Shown piece after piece: positions 1-7,182 of a stretch of 64,000 bases of DNA. Source of the DNA: an uncultured Dehalococcoidia bacterium (GTDB lineage: Bacteria > Chloroflexota > Dehalococcoidia > Lucifugimonadales > UBA3495). Below the pieces are notes generated by a model, which was not told where the DNA came from, searched no databases, and saw only the letters and a list, made by a program, of their open reading frames with translations. The DNA is taken from contig OY282494.1 of the NCBI GenBank assembly GCA_958296385.1, positions 2,872,981 to 2,936,980 of the forward strand. Direction: 5' to 3'. Position 1 is the stretch's first letter, and each line of letters starts with the position of its first letter. The position numbers and the translations under genes are program-made.

Positions 1-3
1 CCG

Positions 4-333
4 ATGATTACTTTCAACTGCACCATTCAGGAGGGGATGATTCCCCCGGAGCTGCGCCCCCGGCTGGCCGCGGAGCTGGCCCGCATCTGCGCGTCCGTCT
101 TGGGCGAGCCGCCCGACGACGTGTCGGTAGATTGGACGGAAATCCCCCACGGATTCGGCTTTCGCGGCGGCAAACTGTCCACTACGTCGGCGGTGCGCGG
201 CCGCATCCCCCCCGGCTGCCCGCAGGAAACCCGCGTCCGGCTGATGCAGGAAATCCAGGATACCTGGATGGCCCTCACCGGCTGCACCACCGACGAACTC
301 GTCGTTTCCGCCCGCGACCGCCGCCCGGAATGA
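4..333 (+). CDS. tautomerase-fold protein lacking the N-terminal proline
   Basis: This 109-residue protein has the beta-alpha-beta layout of the MIF/4-oxalocrotonate tautomerase superfamily and lies 45 bp upstream of a clearer family member. The ATG is three bases from the window edge, so an upstream start cannot be excluded. With this start the residue after Met is Ile. The superfamily normally uses an N-terminal proline as catalytic base, so the protein may be a non-catalytic subunit or have another role. The family call rests on overall pattern and on the neighbour. Confidence 0.55.
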   Translation: MITFNCTIQEGMIPPELRPRLAAELARICASVLGEPPDDVSVDWTEIPHGFGFRGGKLSTTSAVRGRIPPGCPQETRVRLMQEIQDTWMALTGCTTDELVVSARDRRPE

Positions 334-378
334 CCCGGCCTTGACGCCAATCCGACCCCCATTAAAAGGAGTATCAAA

Positions 379-786
379 ATGCCGCACTACCGTTGCATCA
401 TCCCGCAGGATTCCGTTTCCTTTGAGCAGCGCCAGCAAATCGCCCTGGCCTTTACCGACATCCACTGCGGCTCCACCGGCGCCCCCCGCAGCTTTGTGTC
501 GGTAACCTTTATCGAAACGCCCCCCGGCGCAGCCTCCGAGTTCGCCTCCCCTTACTACCTGGACGGCGCCAACCGGGCCGGCCGCTCCGAGGAAGTCAAG
601 CAGCAGCTCTTGTCCGATTTGACCGGCGCGTTCTGCCAGATTGCCAACGTGCCCCCGGACGACATCGCCGGCCGCATCACCGAGAACCCGGCGTCCTGGA
701 CCATGGAAGGCGGATTCGTCCTGCCGGAACCCGGACAGGAAGGCCCCGAGTGGTACGCCGCCGCCGCCGCATCCGCCGCCGACTAA
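379..786 (+). CDS. cis-3-chloroacrylate dehalogenase-like tautomerase
   Basis: The 135-residue protein begins Met-Pro, giving the catalytic Pro1 of the tautomerase superfamily. Counting from that proline, His28 falls where cis-CaaD has its catalytic His28. An Arg-x-x-Arg pair at about 65/68 corresponds to the Arg70/Arg73 pair of cis-CaaD, and a Glu sits just before the conserved FVLPEPGQEG-like segment where cis-CaaD has Glu114. The position I align with cis-CaaD Tyr103 appears to be Arg, so true dehalogenase activity is uncertain. A strong Shine-Dalgarno (AAGGAG) precedes the ATG. It is probably co-transcribed with the preceding tautomerase-fold gene. The alignment was made from memory of the family. 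Confidence 0.78.
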   Translation: MPHYRCIIPQDSVSFEQRQQIALAFTDIHCGSTGAPRSFVSVTFIETPPGAASEFASPYYLDGANRAGRSEEVKQQLLSDLTGAFCQIANVPPDDIAGRITENPASWTMEGGFVLPEPGQEGPEWYAAAAASAAD

Positions 787-812
787 CCCCGCCGGCATCC
801 CATCGGCAACCT

Positions 813-821
813 TGCTATACT
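813..821 (+). promoter_or_regulatory. extended -10 promoter of secA
   Basis: TG-C-TATACT is an extended -10 element 52 bp upstream of the secA start. No good -35 hexamer lies 16-18 bp upstream, which is typical for extended -10 promoters. Inference from sequence only. Confidence 0.45.
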
Positions 822-873
822 GTAACGGCAGCCCGCATCCCTTTGCATTATCAGGGACGGGTGAGGGGTTCCG

Positions 874-3588
874 ATGGTCACTTTTCTGAAAAAAATCGTG
901 GGCGATACGCCCGAACGCGCCGCCGAACGGCTGCGCGGCAACCTCGTGCCGCAGGTCAACGCCCTGGAGGATTCGGTACGCCGACTTGACGATGCCGCCC
1001 TGCGGGGCCAAACCGCCGAGTTTCGCCGCCGCATCGCCGACGGCGCCGCGCTCAGCGACCTGCTGCCCGAGGCTTTTGCGGTGGTGCGCGAGGCCGCCCG
1101 CCGCACGCTGGGCCAGCGTCATTACGACGTCCAGCTCATCGGCGGCGCGGTGCTCAACGACGGCAAAATCGCCGAGATGAAAACCGGCGAGGGCAAAACG
1201 CTGGTCGCTACCCTGCCCGCCTATCTCAACGCCCTCACCGGCGACGGCGTGCACGTCGTAACCGTCAACGACTATCTCGCCCGCCGCGACCCCGTCTGGA
1301 TGGGCCCCGTCTATCATCTATTGGGCCTCACCGTCGGCTGCCTCCAGCACGACGCCGCCTACCTCTATGACCCCGAACTTACCAACGTAGGCAAGGGCGG
1401 CTTTGAGCATCTGGCCCCGGCCCGCCGCGCCGACGCTTACCAGGCCGACATCCTCTACGGCACCAACAACGAGTTTGGCTTTGACTACCTGCGCGACAAC
1501 ATGGCCACCGACGCCATCTCGCAGGTGCAGGCCGGCCGCCGCCATTTCGCCATCGTTGACGAAGTGGACAACATCCTGATTGACGAAGCCCGCACGCCGC
1601 TAATCATCAGCGGCCCGGCGCAGCAGCCCGTTGACCACTACTACACCTGCGCGCGCGTGGCGCCCCGCCTGCGCGAGTACGACGACTACACCATTGACGA
1701 GCGCACGCAGGCCATCTCCCTCACGCAGGAAGGCATCGCGCGGATGGAGCGCCAGTTAAAGGTAAGCAACCTTTACGACCCGGAGAATTTCCACCTGGTG
1801 CAGTACGTCGAGAACGCCGTCGTCGCGCAGGTGCAAAAGGTCAAGGATAAGGATTACGTCGTCAGCGACGGACAGGTTGTCATCGTTGACGAGTTCACCG
1901 GCCGCCTCCAGTATGGCCGCCGCTGGTCCGACGGCCTGCATCAGGCGGTGGAGGCCAAAGAGGGGCTGAAAATCCAGCGCGAAAGCGTCACTTACGCCAC
2001 CATCACCCTGCAAAACTACTTTCGGATGTACCGCAAGCTGTCCGGCATGACCGGCACCGCCGTAACCGAAGCCGACGAGTTCTACAAGATTTACGGCCTG
2101 GAAGTCGTTGCCGTGCCGACGAATCTGCCCATGATTCGTCACGAAGCCGCCGACTTGATATTTGCTACCGATGAGGGCAAGTGGCGCGCGGTGGTGGAGA
2201 ACATCAAGACTCGTTCCGCATCCGGCCAGCCCGTGCTGGTCGGCACCACGTCCATTGAAACCTCCGAGGAGCTGAGCGAGCGGCTGCGCAAGCACGGCAT
2301 CAGCCATCAGGTGCTGAACGCCCGCAACCACGAGCATGAGGCAACTATCGTAGCGCAGGCCGGCCGGGCCGGCGCCGTCACCGTATCCACCAACATGGCC
2401 GGCCGGGGCACCGACATCGTGCTGGGCGGCGCCGACACCGGACGCGATGGCTGGGCCGACGAACATCGCCAGGTCGTCAATCTCGGCGGCCTCCACGTCA
2501 TCGGCACCGAGCATCACGAAGCGCGCCGCGTGGACAACCAGCTCCGGGGCCGCGCCGGACGCCAGGGCGACCCCGGCAGCAGCCAGTTTTTCGTCGCTCT
2601 GGAGGACGAACTGATGCAGCGTTTCGGCGGCGACCGCATCAAAAACGTGATGAGCTGGAGCGGCCTCAACGACGACGAACCCCTGGAGAACAAGCTAATC
2701 ACCAAGTCCATCAGCAGCGCGCAGGTCAAGGTTGAGGGCTACCATTTTGACGTCCGCAAGCACCTGCTCAACTTTGACGACGTGCTGAACCAGCAGCGCG
2801 GCGTCATCTACGACCAGCGCTCCCGCATCCTGGCCGGAGAGGGGCTGCGCGAACGTCTGCTGGAAATGCTCCGCTCCGAGTTTGACCAGCTGGCCGCCAA
2901 TCACCTGCAATCCCGCCATTCCGACGATTGGGACGCGGCGGGGATGCTGGCCGGCCTGAGCCAAATCTGCCCGCTGCCGCCGCAGCTGGACACCGTTGAC
3001 AAAGTGCTGGCCACCCGGCGGGATGAAATAACCGACATCCTGCACGAACACGCCGCCGCCCTTTACGAGGCCAAAGCGCAGGACATGGGCGCCCAGCCGA
3101 TGCAAACTTTGGCCCGCCTGCTGCTGCTCAAGTCCATTGACACCCACTGGGTGAACCACCTCACCCACATGGAGAACCTGCGCACCGGCGTCGGCCTGCA
3201 CGCCGTCGGCCAGCGCGACCCCCTCACCGTGTACCGCTCCGAAGGCCAGCGCGCCTTCACCGAACTAACCCGCCAGATGCAGCGCGAAGTAACCCACACC
3301 CTGTTCCACGTAACGCTAGGCCCGGAGCCGGCCCCCCCGTCCAACGGCGCCGCTATGTCTGATGACGAAAACCCCGGCGATGCGCTGGCCGCCAGCGCCG
3401 TCAACGGCAATAGCAGCGCCCGCCCCGGACGCCGGGCCGCCGCGCGCGCCCCGGTCAGCCCGATGGCGGCCGTGAACGGACAGCGCACCGCCACAATGCC
3501 CCGTGGCGGACGCAAAATCGGCCGCAACGCCCAATGCCCCTGCGGCAGCGGCCTGAAATACAAACGCTGCTGCGGCAGCCGGGCCTAG
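874..3588 (+). CDS. secA: preprotein translocase ATPase SecA
   Basis: SecA is the cytoplasmic motor that pushes unfolded preproteins through the SecYEG channel. The 904-residue length is normal. The Walker A motif GEGKT is at residues 105-109. The DEVD Walker B segment followed by IDEARTPLIISG is near residues 228-245. Helicase-like motifs around NMAGRGTDIVLGG and LRGRAGRQGDPG follow. The C-terminus carries the zinc-binding CPCGSGLKYKRCCG motif, the SecB/ribosome-binding tail, after a low-complexity linker. It is preceded by its own extended -10 promoter and faces the minus-strand YHS gene. Confidence 0.98.
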   Translation: MVTFLKKIVGDTPERAAERLRGNLVPQVNALEDSVRRLDDAALRGQTAEFRRRIADGAALSDLLPEAFAVVREAARRTLGQRHYDVQLIGGAVLNDGKIAEMKTGEGKTLVATLPAYLNALTGDGVHVVTVNDYLARRDPVWMGPVYHLLGLTVGCLQHDAAYLYDPELTNVGKGGFEHLAPARRADAYQADILYGTNNEFGFDYLRDNMATDAISQVQAGRRHFAIVDEVDNILIDEARTPLIISGPAQQPVDHYYTCARVAPRLREYDDYTIDERTQAISLTQEGIARMERQLKVSNLYDPENFHLVQYVENAVVAQVQKVKDKDYVVSDGQVVIVDEFTGRLQYGRRWSDGLHQAVEAKEGLKIQRESVTYATITLQNYFRMYRKLSGMTGTAVTEADEFYKIYGLEVVAVPTNLPMIRHEAADLIFATDEGKWRAVVENIKTRSASGQPVLVGTTSIETSEELSERLRKHGISHQVLNARNHEHEATIVAQAGRAGAVTVSTNMAGRGTDIVLGGADTGRDGWADEHRQVVNLGGLHVIGTEHHEARRVDNQLRGRAGRQGDPGSSQFFVALEDELMQRFGGDRIKNVMSWSGLNDDEPLENKLITKSISSAQVKVEGYHFDVRKHLLNFDDVLNQQRGVIYDQRSRILAGEGLRERLLEMLRSEFDQLAANHLQSRHSDDWDAAGMLAGLSQICPLPPQLDTVDKVLATRRDEITDILHEHAAALYEAKAQDMGAQPMQTLARLLLLKSIDTHWVNHLTHMENLRTGVGLHAVGQRDPLTVYRSEGQRAFTELTRQMQREVTHTLFHVTLGPEPAPPSNGAAMSDDENPGDALAASAVNGNSSARPGRRAAARAPVSPMAAVNGQRTATMPRGGRKIGRNAQCPCGSGLKYKRCCGSRA

Positions 3589-3619
3589 CGACACCCCAAC
3601 GCCGCCGCCGCCCGCCCGC

Positions 3620-3859
3620 CTACTTATCCCGACGAAACAGCCGCCGCACGATAGTCAACGGTTGCGACGCCGCCGGCGCCTCCTCCATCGCAATGGGCGT
3701 ATTGCGCCCCGACGCCCACCCCTCCGGGTCGCGCTCAAAAGCCACACGGCAGCCGGGCGCGCAAAAATAATAAGATTGCCCGCCGTACTCACTGCTGCCG
3801 CCATTCGGCGCGTCAGTATCAACCTGCATCAGGCAAATCGGGTCAGTAGCAGTCGCCAT
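3620..3859 (-). CDS. YHS-domain protein
   Basis: The 79-residue reading frame starting at 3859 contains a YHS-like metal-binding core: DPICLMQVD near the N-terminus, then YGGQSYYFCAPGCRVAFERDPEGW. YHS domains are found in copper-handling proteins and oxygenases and usually bind metal through Cys and His. Here the Cys residues of the first segment and the CAPGC segment are the likely ligands. The start was chosen at the ATG preceded by a purine-rich AAGGCGG; an upstream in-frame ATG would extend the protein into the promoter of non-coding element 1. The gene converges on secA. Confidence 0.7.
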   Translation of the reverse strand: MATATDPICLMQVDTDAPNGGSSEYGGQSYYFCAPGCRVAFERDPEGWASGRNTPIAMEEAPAASQPLTIVRRLFRRDK

Positions 3860-3958
3860 AATAGCCGCCTTTTTGAGATATTGATTGCCACCCCCATAGT
3901 AGCCGAATCCAGCAAATTGCGAAACTCCAAATCCAAAAAAATCAATGACACCATCACC

Positions 3959-3987
3959 TTGCAACCGCACATCAGTTCGTGTAAGAT
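3959..3987 (+). promoter_or_regulatory. promoter of ncRNA element 1, copy A
   Basis: TTGCAA (3959-3964) and TAAGAT (3982-3987) are separated by exactly 17 bp. An A-rich stretch just upstream may act as an UP element. The same two hexamers at the same spacing occur in copies B and C, with one -10 change in C, which supports a real sigma70-type promoter. Confidence 0.72.
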
Positions 3988-3993
3988 ACATCC

Positions 3994-4349
3994 ATCGGGC
4001 AAATCAAGCAACCCCCGCTACCAGCCGTTCTCAGTAAGAGGCATCCCTGGCGAGCGGGGCCATCACACCAAACCGCTAGCACCATCGCATCGTCGGAGAT
4101 TCAAGTCAAAACGGCCAGTCAGCAAAAAACCGCAATCGGCAAGGGTAGTCCCATCCCCGCTTACACGGCGTGGGCTGCCTCCGCAGGGTATCGAGCTTCA
4201 GCCCGCGTGCTGCCTCTCATTAGGGCAGGCCACGTAAAATGAAGGTCCAAAATAGTTGCGTACCAACCTCCGGCCGTAGGGCTGACAACGACTTGAATCT
4301 CCGACACCAAACCAAACCAACCGAACCGCCCGATACCGATAGCCCGATA
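3994..4349 (+). ncRNA. structured repeat RNA, element 1 copy A
   Basis: About 355 nt lie downstream of the conserved promoter; the conserved block with flanks runs from about 3929 to 4387. The 5' ATCGGGC (3994-4000) is complementary to GCCCGAT at 4328-4334 and again at 4342-4348, so the ends can close the molecule. A perfect 16-bp helix pairs 4092-4107 with 4290-4305. Inside it are smaller hairpins: GGGCTG with CAGCCC, a CTGC...GCAG arm, and CCT...AGG around CCGGCCGT. Reading frames through the element are not conserved between copies. I do not recognise it as RNase P, tmRNA, 6S or SRP RNA. The function is unknown, and the 3' end is inferred from conservation because no terminator is evident. 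Confidence 0.65.
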
Positions 4350-4493
4350 CAACACCCACCCGATACCAACCGGAGAATCCATCATGCCACCGTCCAACCG
4401 CGCGCCCCCCACCGTCGTTCTGCGCTGCGCCCAGAGCGGCCCAACCCCCAAACAAAATCCCGCAATTCCCCGCTTTTTGCCGCCGCCGGATGC

Positions 4494-4520
4494 TTGACAT
4501 CTATTGCGGATTGGTATAAT
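4494..4520 (+). promoter_or_regulatory. promoter of ncRNA element 2, copy 1
   Basis: Consensus TTGACA (4494-4499) and TATAAT (4515-4520) are separated by 15 bp. The second copy of the element has TTGACA and TATACT with the same 15-bp spacing, followed in both by CTCTATT. The short spacing is unusual but conserved. Confidence 0.72.
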
Positions 4521-4606
4521 CTCTATTCAAGGTGCTGGGGTTGCTGGGAAATCCCACTCACCGCAACCCGATGGTTCCGTACCGTCGTCATTGCAGGAGG
4601 TATAAA

Positions 4607-4684
4607 GTGGTTTCGCTCATAACGCTGAACCATCAGTGGCATTTCCCCTGTAAGCGCCCTGTCGGTGGCGCATTGGCGAAGTGA
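4607..4684 (+). CDS. conserved 25-residue peptide inside element 2, copy 1
   Basis: A GTG start lies 6 nt after a perfect AGGAGG and opens a 25-codon frame ending in TGA. The peptide reads VVSLITLNHQWHFPCKRPVG, then GALAK (first residue Met in practice). The copy at 28697-28774 has the same length, start codon, Shine-Dalgarno spacing and stop. It differs by silent changes (CTC/CTG, ATA/ATT) and by replacements mainly at the H-Q/R-W-H/Q and C-K/I-T positions. This supports translation. No known peptide family is recognised. The initiation region could be masked by pairing of GTGGTT with AACCAT (4628-4633). Confidence 0.6.
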   Translation: MVSLITLNHQWHFPCKRPVGGALAK

Positions 4685-4842
4685 TGTTTCATTCGCCGCA
4701 CCGACAGGGAATCAAAAGCATCGGGCGAGCCGTTGGTAAGTTCAATCAGCCATACGCCCGACCCGGCGCAGCAGGCGCCCTTGGGACGGCAGGCATATCG
4801 GTCATAAGACCGGCCAGCGGGCGGCCAACGCCGATGATAACC

Positions 4843-4879
4843 GGCCAGGATACCGTAACGGGGTCCTGGCCTTTCCTTT
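4843..4879 (+). terminator. intrinsic terminator of element 2, copy 1
   Basis: GGCCAGGA (4843-4850) pairs with TCCTGGCC (4864-4871) and is followed by TTTCCTTT. The other element 2 copy has an equivalent hairpin with different bases. Confidence 0.7.
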
Positions 4880-4931
4880 GACCCCTGCCCGGTTAGACGC
4901 CAGCCCCGTCAGACTCCGGCCCCGGCCCCCG

Positions 4932-5615
4932 CTACGGAAACCCCGTCGTCCGCAACGGCGGCAGCCCCGCCCCCGCCCGCGCCGCCCGGTACTGCTCCGG
5001 CGTGTTCACGTCCCAAAGCAGTTCCTCCAAACCCAGCTCCACCCGCTGCGTGCTTTCCTGATGCCGCAGCGCCACCGCCCGCATCCCCTGCGTCGCCTCG
5101 TCAATCGCCAGCAGTTCCGGCAGCAAAACCCGGCTGACCGCAATCGGATGCCCCCCCTTGCCCTCGCACGTGGGAATCGTAATCAGCCGGCCATTCCCCG
5201 CCCGGTCGTTATTCAAGTGATGCGACTCCAGCACCCGCTTTATGATTGACGCGCTGCGGGGCTGGTCAACGTTCAGCAGCAGGATTGTCCCTCGCTCGCC
5301 GGCGCCGGCGTCAATCGCCCGCAGGCCGGCGATGATTGACGTAGTTTTCCCCGCTGCGTAGTCCGGGTTCGGCACGCAGCGGATTTGCCCGGCCTCGTAG
5401 ATGTCCCGGTTGGAGCCAATCCGCGCCTGGAGTTCGTCCCCGCGATGCCCCAGCACGATTACCACCTCGTCGGCGCCGGCCTCCCGCAGGGCGGTTGCCT
5501 GGTGCATGATGAGCGGCCGGCCGTGCCAGTCCAGCAGCGCTTTCAGCGTGCCCATCCGGCGCGACACGCCGGCGGCCAGCAGCACCGCAGAAGTAAATAC
5601 CGACGGCCCGGACAC
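4932..5615 (-). CDS. MobA/MocA-like nucleotidyltransferase
   Basis: The 227-residue protein starts with the nucleotide-binding signature VLLAAGVSRRMGTLKALLDW, typical of MobA/MocA-type NTP transferases that attach CMP or GMP to molybdopterin. Later segments VVIVLGHRGDEL and LLLNVDQPR match the family. It lies 16 bp downstream of the xdhC-like gene on the same strand. That pairing is usual for maturation of xanthine dehydrogenase or CO-dehydrogenase-type molybdenum enzymes, so a MocA-type cytidylyltransferase is the best guess. No molybdenum hydroxylase gene is in the window. Confidence 0.85.
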   Translation of the reverse strand: MSGPSVFTSAVLLAAGVSRRMGTLKALLDWHGRPLIMHQATALREAGADEVVIVLGHRGDELQARIGSNRDIYEAGQIRCVPNPDYAAGKTTSIIAGLRAIDAGAGERGTILLLNVDQPRSASIIKRVLESHHLNNDRAGNGRLITIPTCEGKGGHPIAVSRVLLPELLAIDEATQGMRAVALRHQESTQRVELGLEELLWDVNTPEQYRAARAGAGLPPLRTTGFP

Positions 5616-5631
5616 CGTACCGTAACCCGCG

Positions 5632-6768
5632 CTATTCCGCCGGCCGGCCCAGCGCCCGGTTCGCCCGCCGCTCCGCCCGCTCCAGATACCAGTCGTCCAT
5701 CGTCATCGGGCTGCCCTTGCCGCCCCGCCGCGCCATAATAATCTCCCCCATTATGCTCACCGCCAGCTCCTCCGGCTCCAGCGCCCCGATGTCCAGCCCG
5801 ATGGGGGAATACACCTGCGCCAGCCGCTCCCGCGGCACCCCCTCTTGCAGCAGCCGCTGGTAAATCATCAGCGTCTTGCGCCGGCTGCCCAGCAGCCCGA
5901 TGTACCGCGCCCGCGTCGTCAGCGCCGATTCCAGCGCCACGTCGTCAAACCAGTGCCCCCGCGATGCTACCACGATGAAACTGTTGACGTTGATGTCCAG
6001 ATGTTCGGCCCAGTTGGTGTACGGCGTTACGATGGTGTCCTCGGCGTAGGGGAACCGCCCGGCGTTGGCAAAATCCTCCCGGTCGTCCACCACATACACC
6101 CGGTAGCCCAGCCGGTGCGCCAGGTCAGCCGTCGCTTTGCCCACGTGTCCGCCGCCCACCATCACCAGCGTCGGCGGCGTGGTGAACCCCTCCACGAACA
6201 GCTCGGTTGCGTCGTCAATGCTCACCGACTCGTTGGCGCCCACTGCCGCAACCCGCGCGGCCGCCTCCAGCGCCAGCTCGTCCAGCGCCGCCGTGCCGAT
6301 GCCGCCGGCCACCGAACCATCCGAGCGCAGCAGCAGCTTGGCCCCCAGCGCGGCCGTATCCCCATCAGACCGCACGATTGTCGCCAGCGCGGCCGGCTCG
6401 CCCCCGTCGTAAGCCCCCAGCAGCTCGTGGCCGATGTCCGAGAAGTCGTCGGCCTCCCGGAACGGTTCCAGATAAAAGTACATCGTCCCGCCGCAAACCA
6501 GCCCGTCCCGCGCGGCGATGTCCTCGTTAAGGTAATAATCCTTGAACTCCGGCCCGCCCTGATTCCGCAGTATTTCCTGCGCCGCAAACCAGATGTCCCC
6601 CTCAACGCACCCGCCGCCCAGCGTGCCCACCGCCGTGCCGTCCTGCCGCACCAGCAGCATCGCCCCCGCCTTCTGCGGCGTTGACCCCTTAGTCCTGACC
6701 ACCGTAGCCAGCACACAAGGGTTGCCCGAATCTACTTGATTAACCGCTTCCTGAATTACGTCGCGCAC
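5632..6768 (-). CDS. xdhC: XdhC/CoxI family molybdoenzyme maturation factor
   Basis: XdhC proteins bind molybdenum cofactor and help insert it, after sulfuration, into xanthine dehydrogenase-type enzymes. The N-terminal XdhC/CoxI domain shows LATVVRTKGSTPQKAGAMLLV and LGGGCVEGDIW. The C-terminal Rossmann domain shows VMVGGGHVGKATADLAHRLG and GLLGSRRKTL. A GTG at 6768 gives the usual family N-terminus (RDVIQEAV...). A TTG at 6801 in the same frame is an alternative start. Predicted length is 378 residues. It precedes the MocA-like gene and is probably co-transcribed with it. Confidence 0.9.
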   Translation of the reverse strand: MRDVIQEAVNQVDSGNPCVLATVVRTKGSTPQKAGAMLLVRQDGTAVGTLGGGCVEGDIWFAAQEILRNQGGPEFKDYYLNEDIAARDGLVCGGTMYFYLEPFREADDFSDIGHELLGAYDGGEPAALATIVRSDGDTAALGAKLLLRSDGSVAGGIGTAALDELALEAAARVAAVGANESVSIDDATELFVEGFTTPPTLVMVGGGHVGKATADLAHRLGYRVYVVDDREDFANAGRFPYAEDTIVTPYTNWAEHLDINVNSFIVVASRGHWFDDVALESALTTRARYIGLLGSRRKTLMIYQRLLQEGVPRERLAQVYSPIGLDIGALEPEELAVSIMGEIIMARRGGKGSPMTMDDWYLERAERRANRALGRPAE

Positions 6769-6951
6769 ACCAGCACCTGCCTGATTCCTGCCAAAACCCA
6801 ACTCAAATCAACCCAACGCACCCCCGCACCAGCAGCGGCCAACGCCGGATAACGCCGCAATTATACCCCGGATTTAACGCCCACACCAAACCGCCCCCAA
6901 CCGACCGCTCTAACCCCAATGTCATTGCACCCCAACCGACCACTCTAACCC

Positions 6952-7065
6952 CCAATGTCATTCTGAGCGATAGCGAAGAATCTCGATGACGTAGCGCACA
7001 CTTTGAGGGCAACGCCGTTGCCACCCCGTCGAGATTCTTCGCTGGCGCTCAGAATGACATAAGGG
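6952..7065. repeat. imperfect inverted repeat, CATTCTGAGCG type
   Basis: The left arm (about 6957-6990) and right arm (about 7028-7059) are near-perfect inverted copies around CATTCTGAGCG and GAAGAATCTCG. The same element occurs at 40441-40587 and a weaker relic near 44173-44224. Repeats of this type are widespread in environmental genomes and give rise to spurious short ORFs. The rest of the gap between the divergent xdhC and phosphotriesterase genes (6769-7182) holds only a short direct repeat (CTCTAACCCC-AATGTCATT) and nothing else I can name. Confidence 0.7.
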
Positions 7066-7182
7066 CAATAGGTCAGAATTACATTGAGGCAACAGGATTG
7101 ATGGTACGATGTGAACTCACGCCGCCAGCCGGCTGCGGATTACCGGCGCGGACTAATCGGCACGGATTAGCGGAGGAACAAT

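Larger units (their letters stand above)
4527..4879 (+). ncRNA. leader-like RNA with internal sORF, element 2 copy 1
   Basis: A complete transcription unit of about 350 nt runs from a consensus promoter to an intrinsic terminator. A 5' hairpin pairs GGTTGC (4539-4544) with GCAACC (4563-4568). AGGAGG then precedes a 25-codon reading frame. CCCTGTCGGTG (4657-4667) pairs over 11 bp with CACCGACAGGG (4699-4709), overlapping the end of that frame. CATCGG (4719-4724) can pair with CCGATG (4831-4836). The other copy, at 28618-28972, keeps the same plan although most loop and arm sequences differ. It may be a dual-function RNA, an attenuator-like leader or a peptide mRNA; no downstream gene on this strand is obvious. 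Confidence 0.62.

Noticed and set aside
1756-2517. 253-codon open frame antisense to secA
   Set aside because: Shadow of secA; low-complexity composition and no recognisable domain.
3620-3991. Longer YHS protein starting at 3991
   Set aside because: The extra N-terminus is the antisense of the element 1 promoter region; the ATG at 3859 has the better ribosome-binding site and family start.
4239-4622. 127-codon frame running through ncRNA elements 1 and 2
   Set aside because: The equivalent frame in copy B of element 1 is shifted and stopped by inserted bases, so it is not conserved as protein, and it lacks a Shine-Dalgarno.
4681-4881. 66-codon frame after the element 2 peptide
   Set aside because: No equivalent protein in the second element 2 copy; it runs into the terminator hairpin.
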